The notes under the pieces were generated by a model. It saw only the letters and a list, made by a program, of their open reading frames with translations. It searched no databases and was not told where the DNA came from. Made by a program: the position numbers and the translations under genes. Source: Chryseobacterium indologenes (GTDB taxonomy: Bacteria > Bacteroidota > Bacteroidia > Flavobacteriales > Weeksellaceae). Taken from it: a stretch of 64,000 bases of DNA. Positions 40,656-49,292 of the stretch are shown piece by piece (the stretch's first letter is position 1; the number at the start of each line of letters is the position of its first letter). The DNA is taken from positions 2,232,001-2,296,000 of the forward strand of contig NZ_CP018786.1 in the NCBI RefSeq assembly GCF_002025665.1, given 5' to 3'.

Positions 40656-43235
40656 TTAATTTCTTAAATCCTCAAGAAATTGCTCTAAAGAATGAAGGTC
40701 ACTGATCAGAACTTCTCTTGCCTTAGCACCGTTAAAGCCTCCTACAATACCGCTTGCTTCCAGCTGATCCATAATTCTGCCGGCTCTGTTATAACCCAGC
40801 TTCAATTGTCTCTGAAGCATTGAGGTAGATCCCTGTTGTGTGGAAACAATAATTCTTGCTGCTTCTTCAAATAAAGCATCTTTTTCGTTCGGGTCAAAAG
40901 CACCTACAGTACTTGTTGAATCTTCAGAAACATATTCAGGAAGCAACAATGCCGAAGCATATCCTTTTTGTTCACCGATAAACTCTGCCAGTCTTTCTAC
41001 TTCCGGAGTATCTACGAAAGCGCACTGAAGTCTTAATATCTCGTTTCCATTAAAATAAAGCATATCTCCTTTACCAATCAGCTGATCAGCCCCAGGAGAG
41101 TCAAGGATGGTTCTGGAGTCTACACTGGAGATTACTCTGAAGGCAGCTCTTGCAGGGAAGTTGGCTTTGATCATCCCTGTAATTACGTTTACAGATGGCC
41201 TCTGTGTAGCCACAATAAGGTGGATTCCTACGGCTCTTGCAAGCTGTGCTAGCCTGGCAATCGGTAATTCAACCTCTTTTCCTGCCGTCATGATCAAATC
41301 TGCAAACTCGTCTACTACCAACACGATATAAGGTAAATAACGGTGTCCGTTTTCAGGATTTAATTTTCTTTCCGTAAACTTCTTATTGTATTCTTTTAAG
41401 TTTTTACAGAAAGCATTTTTAAGAAGATCATATCGGGTATCCATTTCAATACAAAGAGAGTTCAGTGTATTGATTACTTTATTGGTATCCGTAATGATGG
41501 CTTCTTCAGCATCCGGTAATTTTGCCAGATAATGTCTTTCAATTTTTGAATATAATGAAAGTTCTACTTTTTTAGGGTCTACCATGACGAACTTCAGTTC
41601 GCTTGGATGTTTTTTATAAAGAAGGGAAGTAAGAATAGCATTGATCCCTACAGATTTACCCTGACCTGTTGCTCCAGCCATCAATAAGTGAGGCATTTTT
41701 GAAAGATCGGCCATGAAGATTTCGTTGGAAATAGTCTTTCCGAAAACTACTGGAAGATCCATATCCGTATTCTGGAATTTTTGAGAAGCAATTACAGAAC
41801 GCATAGAAACCATCGTAGGATTTTTTCTTGGCACCTCAATACCGATAGTTCCCTTCCCTGGCATTGGAGCGATAATTCTGATTCCTAATGCAGAAAGGTT
41901 CAATGCAATATCATCCTGCAGTTTTTTAATCGCTGCTACTCTGATTCCTGCTTCAGGAACAATTTCATACAGAGTAACTGTAGGCCCGATGGTTGCTTTA
42001 ATCTCTGCGATTCCAACGTTGAAATTCTTAAGCAGTCCAACAATCTTATTTTTATTTTCTTCTAATTCTTCTTTATTGATAGAAATTTCTTCATTTCCAT
42101 AATCTTTCAGTAATTCTACAGGAGGCATCTGGAAATTAGCCAGATCAAGCTTGTGATCATACAAACCATGCTTTTCTACAAGCTCCTGAGACTTTTTATC
42201 AGAATCATCCAAAACATCAATTACCTGAGCTACTTCTACATTGAATTTAATATTTTCCTGTGCCGGAGCAGATGTTACTGCCGGAGACGGAGTAGAAGGT
42301 CTGATGTCAAATGCTTCCTCAGGGCTGGAAACCGGAACAATTGGTTTGGTAGAAAGATTTAAACTTACAGGTTGAGAAACCTCCTTAGGTTCCGGATCAA
42401 AAGAAGTATGGTTCGGAGTAGTAATGGTTTCTATTTCGTTTGAAACCGGAACTTCAGGAAATCCTTTCGGAATATTTACTGGTTCTGGTTCTTTCATTGT
42501 ATTAATCGGATTATTGACAGCATGATTCGTAACATCACTTACCGTAACTCTGGAGGTGGGTTCTTCTTCCGCTTCCTCTGCTTCTTCTCTTAATTCCTCA
42601 TCAGCTTCGAAATCATCATTGGAGTCTGGCATCATAGATTTTACTTTTCCAATAGTATTTTCATTGATCTTATCCAGTTTTGACTTGATAGAACTTGGAC
42701 GAAGATTAAATTCAAGAATAAAATAGAGAAGAATGCTTGCTGCTAATACGGTCCATAAACCTACTGCTCCGATGATAGAGTTAAGATAGTCCATGATCTG
42801 ATATCCATAGACACCTCCTAAAACCCCCTGGCCTTTAGTAAGTGCTCCCATAAAAATAGGAAGCCAGCAGATAAAAAATAAAGAGTGGCCAATAGTTTTC
42901 CAGGGTTTGAATATTTTTTTCTTAAGAATCAGTGTCCCTACCACAAGCAGTAAAAATGCGATGATGAACGAGGCAATACCAATACTTTCAAAAATGAAAA
43001 TATTCCCAAGCCAGTCACCTACCTTACCAAAGATATTGGAAGATTTTATGCTTTTGTCCAGCATGGTTCCTGCCTGGCTTTGATCTGCTTTCCAGTTCAT
43101 CAGATAAGAGACGAATGAGAATGCGAGAACAGCCGATAAAAGTATAAAAGTAAGCCCGAAAAAAATACGTGGCTTAGATAAAATTCTGCCTTTCTCAGGC
43201 GATTCAGTCGGTTTTTTTTGTGTCTTTTTATCCAT
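40656..43235 (-). CDS. ftsK: DNA translocase FtsK/SpoIIIE
   Basis: An 859-residue translocase: four N-terminal membrane spans (about 22-45, 80-103, 115-135, 155-175), an acidic Pro/Glu-rich linker (205-330) and the motor with Walker A GATGQGKS at 521-528, followed by VVDEFADLIMTAGKEVE, IHLIVATQRPSVNVITG and a C-terminal gamma winged helix (ALFEEAARIIVSTQQGSTS). FtsK pumps and positions chromosome termini at the division septum. The protein ends SLEQFLEDLRN, a peptide repeated downstream. A TAAATTTG box lies 14 bases before the ATG. Confidence 0.95.
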   Translation of the reverse strand: MDKKTQKKPTESPEKGRILSKPRIFFGLTFILLSAVLAFSFVSYLMNWKADQSQAGTMLDKSIKSSNIFGKVGDWLGNIFIFESIGIASFIIAFLLLVVGTLILKKKIFKPWKTIGHSLFFICWLPIFMGALTKGQGVLGGVYGYQIMDYLNSIIGAVGLWTVLAASILLYFILEFNLRPSSIKSKLDKINENTIGKVKSMMPDSNDDFEADEELREEAEEAEEEPTSRVTVSDVTNHAVNNPINTMKEPEPVNIPKGFPEVPVSNEIETITTPNHTSFDPEPKEVSQPVSLNLSTKPIVPVSSPEEAFDIRPSTPSPAVTSAPAQENIKFNVEVAQVIDVLDDSDKKSQELVEKHGLYDHKLDLANFQMPPVELLKDYGNEEISINKEELEENKNKIVGLLKNFNVGIAEIKATIGPTVTLYEIVPEAGIRVAAIKKLQDDIALNLSALGIRIIAPMPGKGTIGIEVPRKNPTMVSMRSVIASQKFQNTDMDLPVVFGKTISNEIFMADLSKMPHLLMAGATGQGKSVGINAILTSLLYKKHPSELKFVMVDPKKVELSLYSKIERHYLAKLPDAEEAIITDTNKVINTLNSLCIEMDTRYDLLKNAFCKNLKEYNKKFTERKLNPENGHRYLPYIVLVVDEFADLIMTAGKEVELPIARLAQLARAVGIHLIVATQRPSVNVITGMIKANFPARAAFRVISSVDSRTILDSPGADQLIGKGDMLYFNGNEILRLQCAFVDTPEVERLAEFIGEQKGYASALLLPEYVSEDSTSTVGAFDPNEKDALFEEAARIIVSTQQGSTSMLQRQLKLGYNRAGRIMDQLEASGIVGGFNGAKAREVLISDLHSLEQFLEDLRN

Positions 43236-43248
43236 AATATCAATGTCG

Positions 43249-43256
43249 CAAATTTA
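43249..43256 (-). promoter_or_regulatory. -7 box TAAATTTG for ftsK
   Basis: Exact TAnnTTTG match on the minus strand just upstream of ATG 43235. The remaining 280 bases to the palindrome at 43537 are AT-rich with no gene. Confidence 0.6.
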
Positions 43257-43536
43257 ATGTTTTATTCAACACTAAATGAATCTTTTTTATCCAAAAAACA
43301 TTTTGGTAATCCCGCTTTTATAAAGGTTATTTAAAATTTTTACTTTAAAAATATTTTCTCTTATGATAGAATAAAATAAGGTTATTTTTTTTGCTTATCC
43401 AAATCTGATACCGTTAAATTGTATTAACTGATTATTATTTGTTTTTCTTTAAAAAAGATAATAAAATTTTCTATTTAAACAGCATGGATTGAAAAAATTA
43501 ACAATATTAGAAATTATTGTATCTCAATAGTGTTTT

Positions 43537-43593
43537 TTGAACTAGTTCAAAGGTCAGGACTTGAAGTGTCTGTAATTTTGACCTATAATTTTG
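43537..43593 (+). promoter_or_regulatory. promoter/operator block of the cysteine hydrolase gene
   Basis: TTGAACTAGTTCAA (43537-43550) is a perfect 14-base palindrome. It is followed by AGGTCA ... TGACCT arms and by TAATTTTG (43586-43593), a TAnnTTTG box ending just before ATG 43597. The segment from about 43562 (TGAAGTGTC...TAATTTTGA...CCT...TTTTGC) closely matches the one in front of the Crp-like gene. Confidence 0.65.
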
Positions 43594-43596
43594 CAT

Positions 43597-44232
43597 ATGA
43601 AAAATACATTCAAAACCTTTCTGACCTTAGGTCTGATATTAATTTCAATGATTACAATGAACGCACAAAAACAAAAAATGGAATACACTGCATTAATCAT
43701 TATCGATGTACAAAATGATTATTTCCCGGGAGGAAAGATGACACTGGAAAAAAGTGAACAGGCCGCTGGAAACACCAGAAGTGTTTTAGAATACTTCAGG
43801 AAAAACAATCTGCCTGTTATTCACATCCAGCATATTTCTGCCAACGATGAGGCAACGTTTTTCCTTCCGGATACAGAGGGAGCTAAAATCAATCATCTGG
43901 TTTTGCCGATGGAAGATGAAAAAGTTATCGTTAAGCATTTTCCCAACAGCTTCAGAGAAACGGATCTTCTGAGTTATCTTCAGTCAAAGAAAATTAAAAA
44001 TCTGGTGATTACAGGAATGATGACGGATGTTTGTGTAGAGGCAACTACCAGAGCTGCTTTTGATTTTGGGTTTACGAATACCATTATCGGAGATGCTACA
44101 GCAACCAGAAACCGTGAGTTGAATGGGGGAGTGGTGAAGGCTGCAGAAGTACAAAGGGCTACTTTGGCTGGAATATCTGCTCTTGGAAATCTTTATGCAC
44201 AGGTAATCAATACTCATGACCTTTTAAAATAA
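43597..44232 (+). CDS. exported cysteine hydrolase (isochorismatase family)
   Basis: From ATG 43597 the protein has 211 residues: a Sec signal peptide (TFKTFLTLGLILISMITMNA) and an isochorismatase-like domain starting EYTALIIIDVQNDYFPGG with the catalytic Asp, Lys in EKVIVKHFPNSF and Cys in MMTDVCVEATTRAA. The family includes nicotinamidases and amidohydrolases; the substrate is unknown. A start at the internal ATG 43678 would give the ordinary cytosolic enzyme, so the signal peptide may be a recent addition or the -7 box only four bases before the ATG favours leaderless translation. Upstream palindromes suggest tight control. Confidence 0.85.
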   Translation: MKNTFKTFLTLGLILISMITMNAQKQKMEYTALIIIDVQNDYFPGGKMTLEKSEQAAGNTRSVLEYFRKNNLPVIHIQHISANDEATFFLPDTEGAKINHLVLPMEDEKVIVKHFPNSFRETDLLSYLQSKKIKNLVITGMMTDVCVEATTRAAFDFGFTNTIIGDATATRNRELNGGVVKAAEVQRATLAGISALGNLYAQVINTHDLLK

Positions 44233-44325
44233 GATATCTGAGACATGGAAAGGCACAAAGATTTTTGGATAATCTTATAGGTAATCATCTGAAAAATCAG
44301 CTCAATCTGTGAGAAAATAAAAATA

Positions 44326-44500
44326 TTAAAAACGCAAAGATGCAAAGAGTTTTTTGAAATATAAGCGGTTTTTAAGACGCAAAGATTTTATCTCCGATAA
44401 AATTTAAAACAATTCAACTTGCTGAAAATCTTTGATTTTCTTGCGCCTAAAAGATAATTGCATGTATAATAAGCCTTCGCGCCTTTACGTTTACCCAACA
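44326..44500. repeat. gene-less copy of the cassette repeat
   Basis: The right end CCCAACA with GCGCCTTTACGTTTA reads, reversed, as TGTTGGGTAAACGTAAAGGC, the terminal repeat of the 22-kb cassette. The middle shares AAGACGCAAAGATTTTATC and GAAAATCTTTGATTTTCTTG-like segments with 22410-22530 in reverse orientation; about 26 bases present there are missing here. The left end (AAAAACGCAAAGATGCAAAG) is more worn. Confidence 0.7.
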
Positions 44501-44560
44501 AAAAAACGGGGCTCTATTCATTAAGTACAACAATAACTTAACATAACTTAATTTCATGAA

Positions 44561-44581
44561 GGTGTCAATAATTTTGATACC
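44561..44581 (+). promoter_or_regulatory. operator over the -7 box of the Crp-like gene
   Basis: GGTGTCAA (44561-44568) and TTGATACC (44574-44581) form an inverted repeat with one mismatch and five bases between. TAATTTTG (44569-44576) lies within it. The block from TGAAG (44557) on is nearly the same as the one before the cysteine hydrolase gene. This supports autoregulation of the Crp-like protein and joint control of both genes. Confidence 0.65.
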
Positions 44582-44603
44582 TTTATTTTGCTTAAATAAT
44601 CCC

Positions 44604-45182
44604 ATGTTCGATTTACTTCTTAAAAATATCAGTCAATACATCAACCTGTCAGAAGATGAACTTACGCAGTTTATAAAGCCATTTGAACTCAAAGTGTTTA
44701 AAAAGAAAGAGGCTGTTCTCAAAGAAGGAGAATATTGTCTTTTTGAAGGATTTGTGCTGAGTGGCTGCTTTAAAATCTACTATCTTAATGAAAGCGGATT
44801 TGAGCAGACTTTATATTTTGCTGTGGAAGGCTGGTGGATTACCGATATAGACAGCCTTATTAATAATGTACCGAGCATTTTGAATATTGAAGCCCTGGAA
44901 GACAGTGAAGTTTTGATGATTGCTAAAAAAGATAAGGAACATCTGTACGAAACAATGCCGCAGATAGAAAAGCTTTTCAGGATCATGAATCAAAAATCTT
45001 CGGTAGCCCTGCAAAGAAGAATTCTTTCATTAACTGGTAAAACAGCAGATAAACGCTATCTTGAATTCCTAGAAAAGTATCCTGGATTGGAACAGAGAAT
45101 TACTCAACAGCAGGTTGCCTCTTATCTTGGTATCACTCATGAGTTTTTAAGTAAAATCAGGAAGAAATTGTTGATTGGGTAA
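44604..45182 (+). CDS. Crp/Fnr-family transcriptional regulator
   Basis: From ATG 44604 the protein has 192 residues: cyclic-nucleotide-binding-like barrel (FKKKEAVLKEGEYCLFEGFVLSGCFKIYYLNE; EQTLYFAVEGWWITDIDSL) and a C-terminal helix-turn-helix (ITQQQVASYLGITHEFLSKIRKKL). The recognition helix lacks the Arg-x-x-Ser of CRP. This subgroup is common in Flavobacteriia and its ligand is not known. An ATG at 44556 would start inside the operator, so it is rejected. It lies downstream of the cysteine hydrolase and a repeat element. Confidence 0.9.
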   Translation: MFDLLLKNISQYINLSEDELTQFIKPFELKVFKKKEAVLKEGEYCLFEGFVLSGCFKIYYLNESGFEQTLYFAVEGWWITDIDSLINNVPSILNIEALEDSEVLMIAKKDKEHLYETMPQIEKLFRIMNQKSSVALQRRILSLTGKTADKRYLEFLEKYPGLEQRITQQQVASYLGITHEFLSKIRKKLLIG

Positions 45183-45424
45183 GTGAGTTGATTTTCTATG
45201 TTTCCTTTTTAGTTGTAAATCAGTGTTTTATGAGATTTTATTTGGTTTTCAAATAGAAGAGTTCAATCACTGAAATAGTTTTTATAAATCTATATTTTTT
45301 CAGAATTAGAAATTGAATTTTTCCTAATGTTTTTGGGCTTATTAAGAATGTTTCAAAATAAGCAAAACCGAGGCCAAAGTGATAAAAAACAGCTTTTTTT
45401 AAGCTCTTTGTGGTTTATCATGCT

Positions 45425-45432
45425 TATTTTTG
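45425..45432 (+). promoter_or_regulatory. -7 box TATTTTTG for ccsBA
   Basis: Exact TAnnTTTG match 20 bases before the ATG at 45453. Confidence 0.6.
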
Positions 45433-45452
45433 CATGTCAAGTACAATAAATC

Positions 45453-48400
45453 ATGAAGAAGCTCCAAGATATTCTTATCTCAACCAGGACAATGGCTGTA
45501 TTGTTGCTGGTGTACGCATTCGCGATGGCTTATGCAACGTTCTTAGAAAACGACTACGGAACTCCTACAGCAAAAGCATTAATTTATGAGGCTAAATGGT
45601 TCGAACTGATCATGGTCTTACTGATTCTCAATTTCATAGGAAATATCGGAAGATACAGACTATGGAAGAAAGATAAGTGGCCGGTTCTTGTTTTCCACCT
45701 TGCCTTTGTTTTTATTTTTATTGGTGGTGCTATCACCAGATACATCAGTTTCGAAGGACAAATGCACATCAGAGAAGGTGAAACATCCAACGAAATCGTA
45801 ACCGATAAAAATTTCTTTAAAATTCAGATCGAAGAAAAGGGTGATGTGCTGAATTATCAGGATGTTCCTTATCTGATGTCTCCGTTACACAAAGATCTAA
45901 AAGCAACTTATGACTTCCACGGAAAAGAAGTGAAAGTGTTTGCCAAGGAATACATCCAAAGAAAAAAAGACAGTCTTGTAGCTGAACCAAATGGTACTGA
46001 GTACCTTCATTTGGTTTCTACCGGAACTACCGGAAGACAAAATATTTACATCAAACCGGGAGAAACAAAATCCATTAACGGTACTTTGGTGACCTTCAAC
46101 AGGGCGATTGAAGGTGCTGTTGAATTCAAAAATGAAGGCGGAAAATTATTTATCAAAACTCCTGTTGATGCAAGTTATATGACTATGGCAACCCAGGCAA
46201 CAGGGACTACAGTGAAAGATGAATTCCAGCCTTTGGCATTAAGAAGTTTATATACGATCAACGAACTGAAGCTGGTAGTACCTGAAGGTCTTAAAAAAGG
46301 AAGACTTATGGCTATTGAAGGCGACAGAAAGAAAGATGCCAATGTACCTGATATGCTTCAGATTGAGCTTCAGGGACCAAAAACAAAACAAATTGTAGAC
46401 CTTTCGGTTGAAAAAGGAAATCCGAATGCTTACAAGCAGGTGACTATGGATGGATTAAACATCATGGTAGGTTTCGGACCTAAAGTATACAACACACCTT
46501 TCGCCTTGAAACTGGATGATTTCGTGATGGAAACGTATCCTGGAAGTTCATCTCCAAGTGCTTACGAAAGCCATGTGAAAATCATTGATGAAGGTAAAGA
46601 AACTCCTTATAAAATCTATATGAACCACGTTCTTAATCATAAAGGATACCGTTTCTTCCAGTCAAGTTTTGATCCGGACAGAATGGGAACTGTTCTTTCT
46701 GTAAACCACGATTACTGGGGAACTTTGATTTCTTATATCGGATATGGACTTTTATTCCTTGGAATGTTTGTTATTTTCTTCTGGAAAGGAACTCATTTCT
46801 GGAAATTGAATAAAATGCTGGCTGACGTTAATAAAAAGAAAGCTGCAGGAGTACTTTTATTGTTCTTAAGTTTAGGTTTAAATGCTCAGAAAATCGAAAC
46901 TCACGGAACTACTGACGGAAGCAGAGAACATATTCACGTGGAAGGAGATAATCATTCTCACGCTCCGGCTCCGTCTGCCCAGCCGCTTGATGGCGCTGCT
47001 CCGAAGCAGAACTCTCTGGCAACTCCAATGGGGAAAATGAGATCTATTTCTCCGGATGAGATTATTGCGAGAAACAAAATCAGCAAAGAACATGCTGATA
47101 AATTCGGATATCTTTTGGTGCAGAGTTTTGAAGGAAGAATTGTTCCTATCAACACAGAAGCATTAGATGTTTTAAGAAAATTATACAAAAAAGACGAATT
47201 CAAAGGAACAGACGGGAAGTCTCTTACGGCTAACCAATGGTTTCTTTCTATCAATACAGACACACCAAGCTGGACGATGGTTCCTATGATCAAAGTAGGA
47301 CCTAAAGGAGGTGATGAACTGAAAAATAAAACCAAAGCAAACGAAGACGGGTATACTTCATTAATGAACCTTTTCCCGGCAGATGCAAACGGCAATCTTA
47401 CGTATATTCTGGAACACGATTACAATACGGCATTCCGTAAAAAACCGGCTGAACAAACGAATTATGATAAAGAAGTAATTGCTGTAAACGAAAGAGTACA
47501 GATCTTCAATGAGTTCTTCAGCGGTCAGTTTATGAGAATTGTTCCTGTGAAGAATGATGCTAACCACACATGGCATTCATGGCTAGACCAGAAATTCGAA
47601 CCGGATATGGAATCTCAGCAGGTAATGGGACCTTACTTTGCAGAAGCGCTTACGGCACAGAAAACAGGGGATTGGAGCAAAGCAGATACAGAATTGGCGA
47701 AGCTTTCAGAATACCAGCAGAAATGGGGTAAAGCGGTTGTTCCTGCTAAATCTAAAGTGGATCTTGAAGTATTCATGAATAAAGCAGATATCAACTTCAA
47801 ATTGTTGATTTTCTACACACTTGTTGGTGGTCTTCTTTTGATTCTAGGTTTTGTTGAATTATTCAAATCAAATAAAATACTAAACAAAGTAATTAAAGTA
47901 ATTATTGCGATTGGTTTGGTTGGATATCTATTGCATTTCCTAGGACTTGTGGCAAGATGGTATATTTCAGGACACGCTCCTTGGAGTAACGGATATGAAG
48001 CGATTATTTTTATCTCTTGGGTTGGTATTACAGCGGGTTTAATCTTGTACAGAAATGCCAATGCATTAATTCCTGCAGCCGGATTCATGGTAGCAGTTAT
48101 CATGATGGGATTTGCACACGGAGGTTCTGCTCTTGATCCGCAGATTACGCCACTTGTTCCGGTATTGAAATCTTACTGGTTAATTGTTCACGTGGCTATT
48201 ATTACATCAAGCTATGGATTCTTTGCGCTCTCAATGATTATTGCAGTAATTTCATTGGTGTTCTATATTATCTCCAATAAAGAAACGTATAAAATACACC
48301 ACGATACGACATTGAAAGAACTGGTAATTGTTTCTGAAATGTCATTAACTATTGGGTTGTTCGCTTTAACGGTAGGAAACTTCTTAGGAGGAATCTGGGC

Positions 48401-48722
48401 CAACGAATCATGGGGAAGATACTGGAGCTGGGACCCGAAAGAAACATGGGCCTTCATCTCTATCATGGTATATGCATTTGTACTGCACATGAGATTAGTA
48501 CCTGGATTGAGAAGCAGATGGGCATTCCACGTAGCAACAATGTTTGCATTCTGTTCAATGGTAATGACTTACTTTGGAGTTAATTATTATCTAAGCGGAC
48601 TTCACTCATATGCAGCAGGAGATCCGGTACCAGTACCAGCTTGGGTATACATCGGAATAGGAACAATGATCCTTCTATCAGTTGTTTCTTATATCAAGTT
48701 TAAAGCTTTAACGAAGAAATAG
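45453..48722 (+). CDS. ccsA: cytochrome c biogenesis protein CcsBA (ResB-CcsA fusion)
   Basis: A 1089-residue membrane protein. The N-terminal ResB half has four spans and a large outside loop (TRTMAVLLLVYAFAMAYATF; VFHLAFVFIFIGGAITRYI); a middle His-rich linker follows (HGTTDGSREHIHVEGDNHSH), then a large periplasmic region and the C-terminal CcsA half with the heme-handling WWD-like motif (SWGRYWSWDPKETWAF) and conserved His residues in the last spans. It exports heme and attaches it to c-type cytochromes. The fused form is usual in Bacteroidota. The His cluster (residues about 485-512) may bind metal or heme. Confidence 0.95.
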   Translation: MKKLQDILISTRTMAVLLLVYAFAMAYATFLENDYGTPTAKALIYEAKWFELIMVLLILNFIGNIGRYRLWKKDKWPVLVFHLAFVFIFIGGAITRYISFEGQMHIREGETSNEIVTDKNFFKIQIEEKGDVLNYQDVPYLMSPLHKDLKATYDFHGKEVKVFAKEYIQRKKDSLVAEPNGTEYLHLVSTGTTGRQNIYIKPGETKSINGTLVTFNRAIEGAVEFKNEGGKLFIKTPVDASYMTMATQATGTTVKDEFQPLALRSLYTINELKLVVPEGLKKGRLMAIEGDRKKDANVPDMLQIELQGPKTKQIVDLSVEKGNPNAYKQVTMDGLNIMVGFGPKVYNTPFALKLDDFVMETYPGSSSPSAYESHVKIIDEGKETPYKIYMNHVLNHKGYRFFQSSFDPDRMGTVLSVNHDYWGTLISYIGYGLLFLGMFVIFFWKGTHFWKLNKMLADVNKKKAAGVLLLFLSLGLNAQKIETHGTTDGSREHIHVEGDNHSHAPAPSAQPLDGAAPKQNSLATPMGKMRSISPDEIIARNKISKEHADKFGYLLVQSFEGRIVPINTEALDVLRKLYKKDEFKGTDGKSLTANQWFLSINTDTPSWTMVPMIKVGPKGGDELKNKTKANEDGYTSLMNLFPADANGNLTYILEHDYNTAFRKKPAEQTNYDKEVIAVNERVQIFNEFFSGQFMRIVPVKNDANHTWHSWLDQKFEPDMESQQVMGPYFAEALTAQKTGDWSKADTELAKLSEYQQKWGKAVVPAKSKVDLEVFMNKADINFKLLIFYTLVGGLLLILGFVELFKSNKILNKVIKVIIAIGLVGYLLHFLGLVARWYISGHAPWSNGYEAIIFISWVGITAGLILYRNANALIPAAGFMVAVIMMGFAHGGSALDPQITPLVPVLKSYWLIVHVAIITSSYGFFALSMIIAVISLVFYIISNKETYKIHHDTTLKELVIVSEMSLTIGLFALTVGNFLGGIWANESWGRYWSWDPKETWAFISIMVYAFVLHMRLVPGLRSRWAFHVATMFAFCSMVMTYFGVNYYLSGLHSYAAGDPVPVPAWVYIGIGTMILLSVVSYIKFKALTKK

Positions 48723-48742
48723 ACTCTTGAATACATACATTA

Positions 48743-48770
48743 AAATCCCGGAATTCACTTTCCGGGATTT
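48743..48770 (+). terminator. terminator of ccsBA
   Basis: AAATCCCGGAA (48743-48753) pairs with TTCCGGGATTT (48760-48770), followed by T4. Confidence 0.9.
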
Positions 48771-48805
48771 TTTATTTCTATTGTTTCTGGCTTTGGGATG
48801 AGTTG

Positions 48806-49107
48806 TTTTAACGCTATGTTCGCAATGATGTATATTATGATGAGTTATTGTTCGCAAAGGCGTTTCACTCAGCAAGAGAACAAGGTGTTTTAAAGAACTT
48901 GTACTTTTTTTAACGCTAAGGTTCGCAATGATTTTGGGATGATAAAATATCGTTCGCAAAAACATTCTGCAAGAGAAGAAGAAGCTTTGTAAAATGTAAA
49001 GAACTTGTTTTTTTAGCGCAAGGTCCGCAATGATTTTGATGATGCTAAAATATCGCTCACAAAGACGTTTCACTCAGCAAAAAAAATAGTGGTCTTAGCT
49101 AAACGAA
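48806..49107. repeat. three degenerate tandem repeats of about 100 bases
   Basis: Units start at 48806, 48905 and 49008. Each has TTTTAACGCTA(T/A)G-like DNA, then TTCGCAATGAT, TTCGCAAA(G/A) about 35 bases later, CACTCAGCAAGAG or a worn form, and TAAAGAACTTG near the end. Unit 3 is the most diverged (TCCGCAATGATTTTGATGAT). Similar words (CTTTGCG, TTAGC) continue to 49240 in this 570-base intergenic region. Nothing here codes for protein. Confidence 0.85.
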
Positions 49108-49292
49108 GTGGCTTTGCGAACAAAAATATAATGCATCCTAATGAATTAGCCTCACGAACTTTGCGTTAGCTAAAATACCCGAATCCGATATCCCGAAAAT
49201 CGCACCTCAAAAAAATCAAAATTTATCATTCATAATTCAAAATTCATTACTATCTTTATGATATCAAAATAATATCAAATTAAAATTCAATC

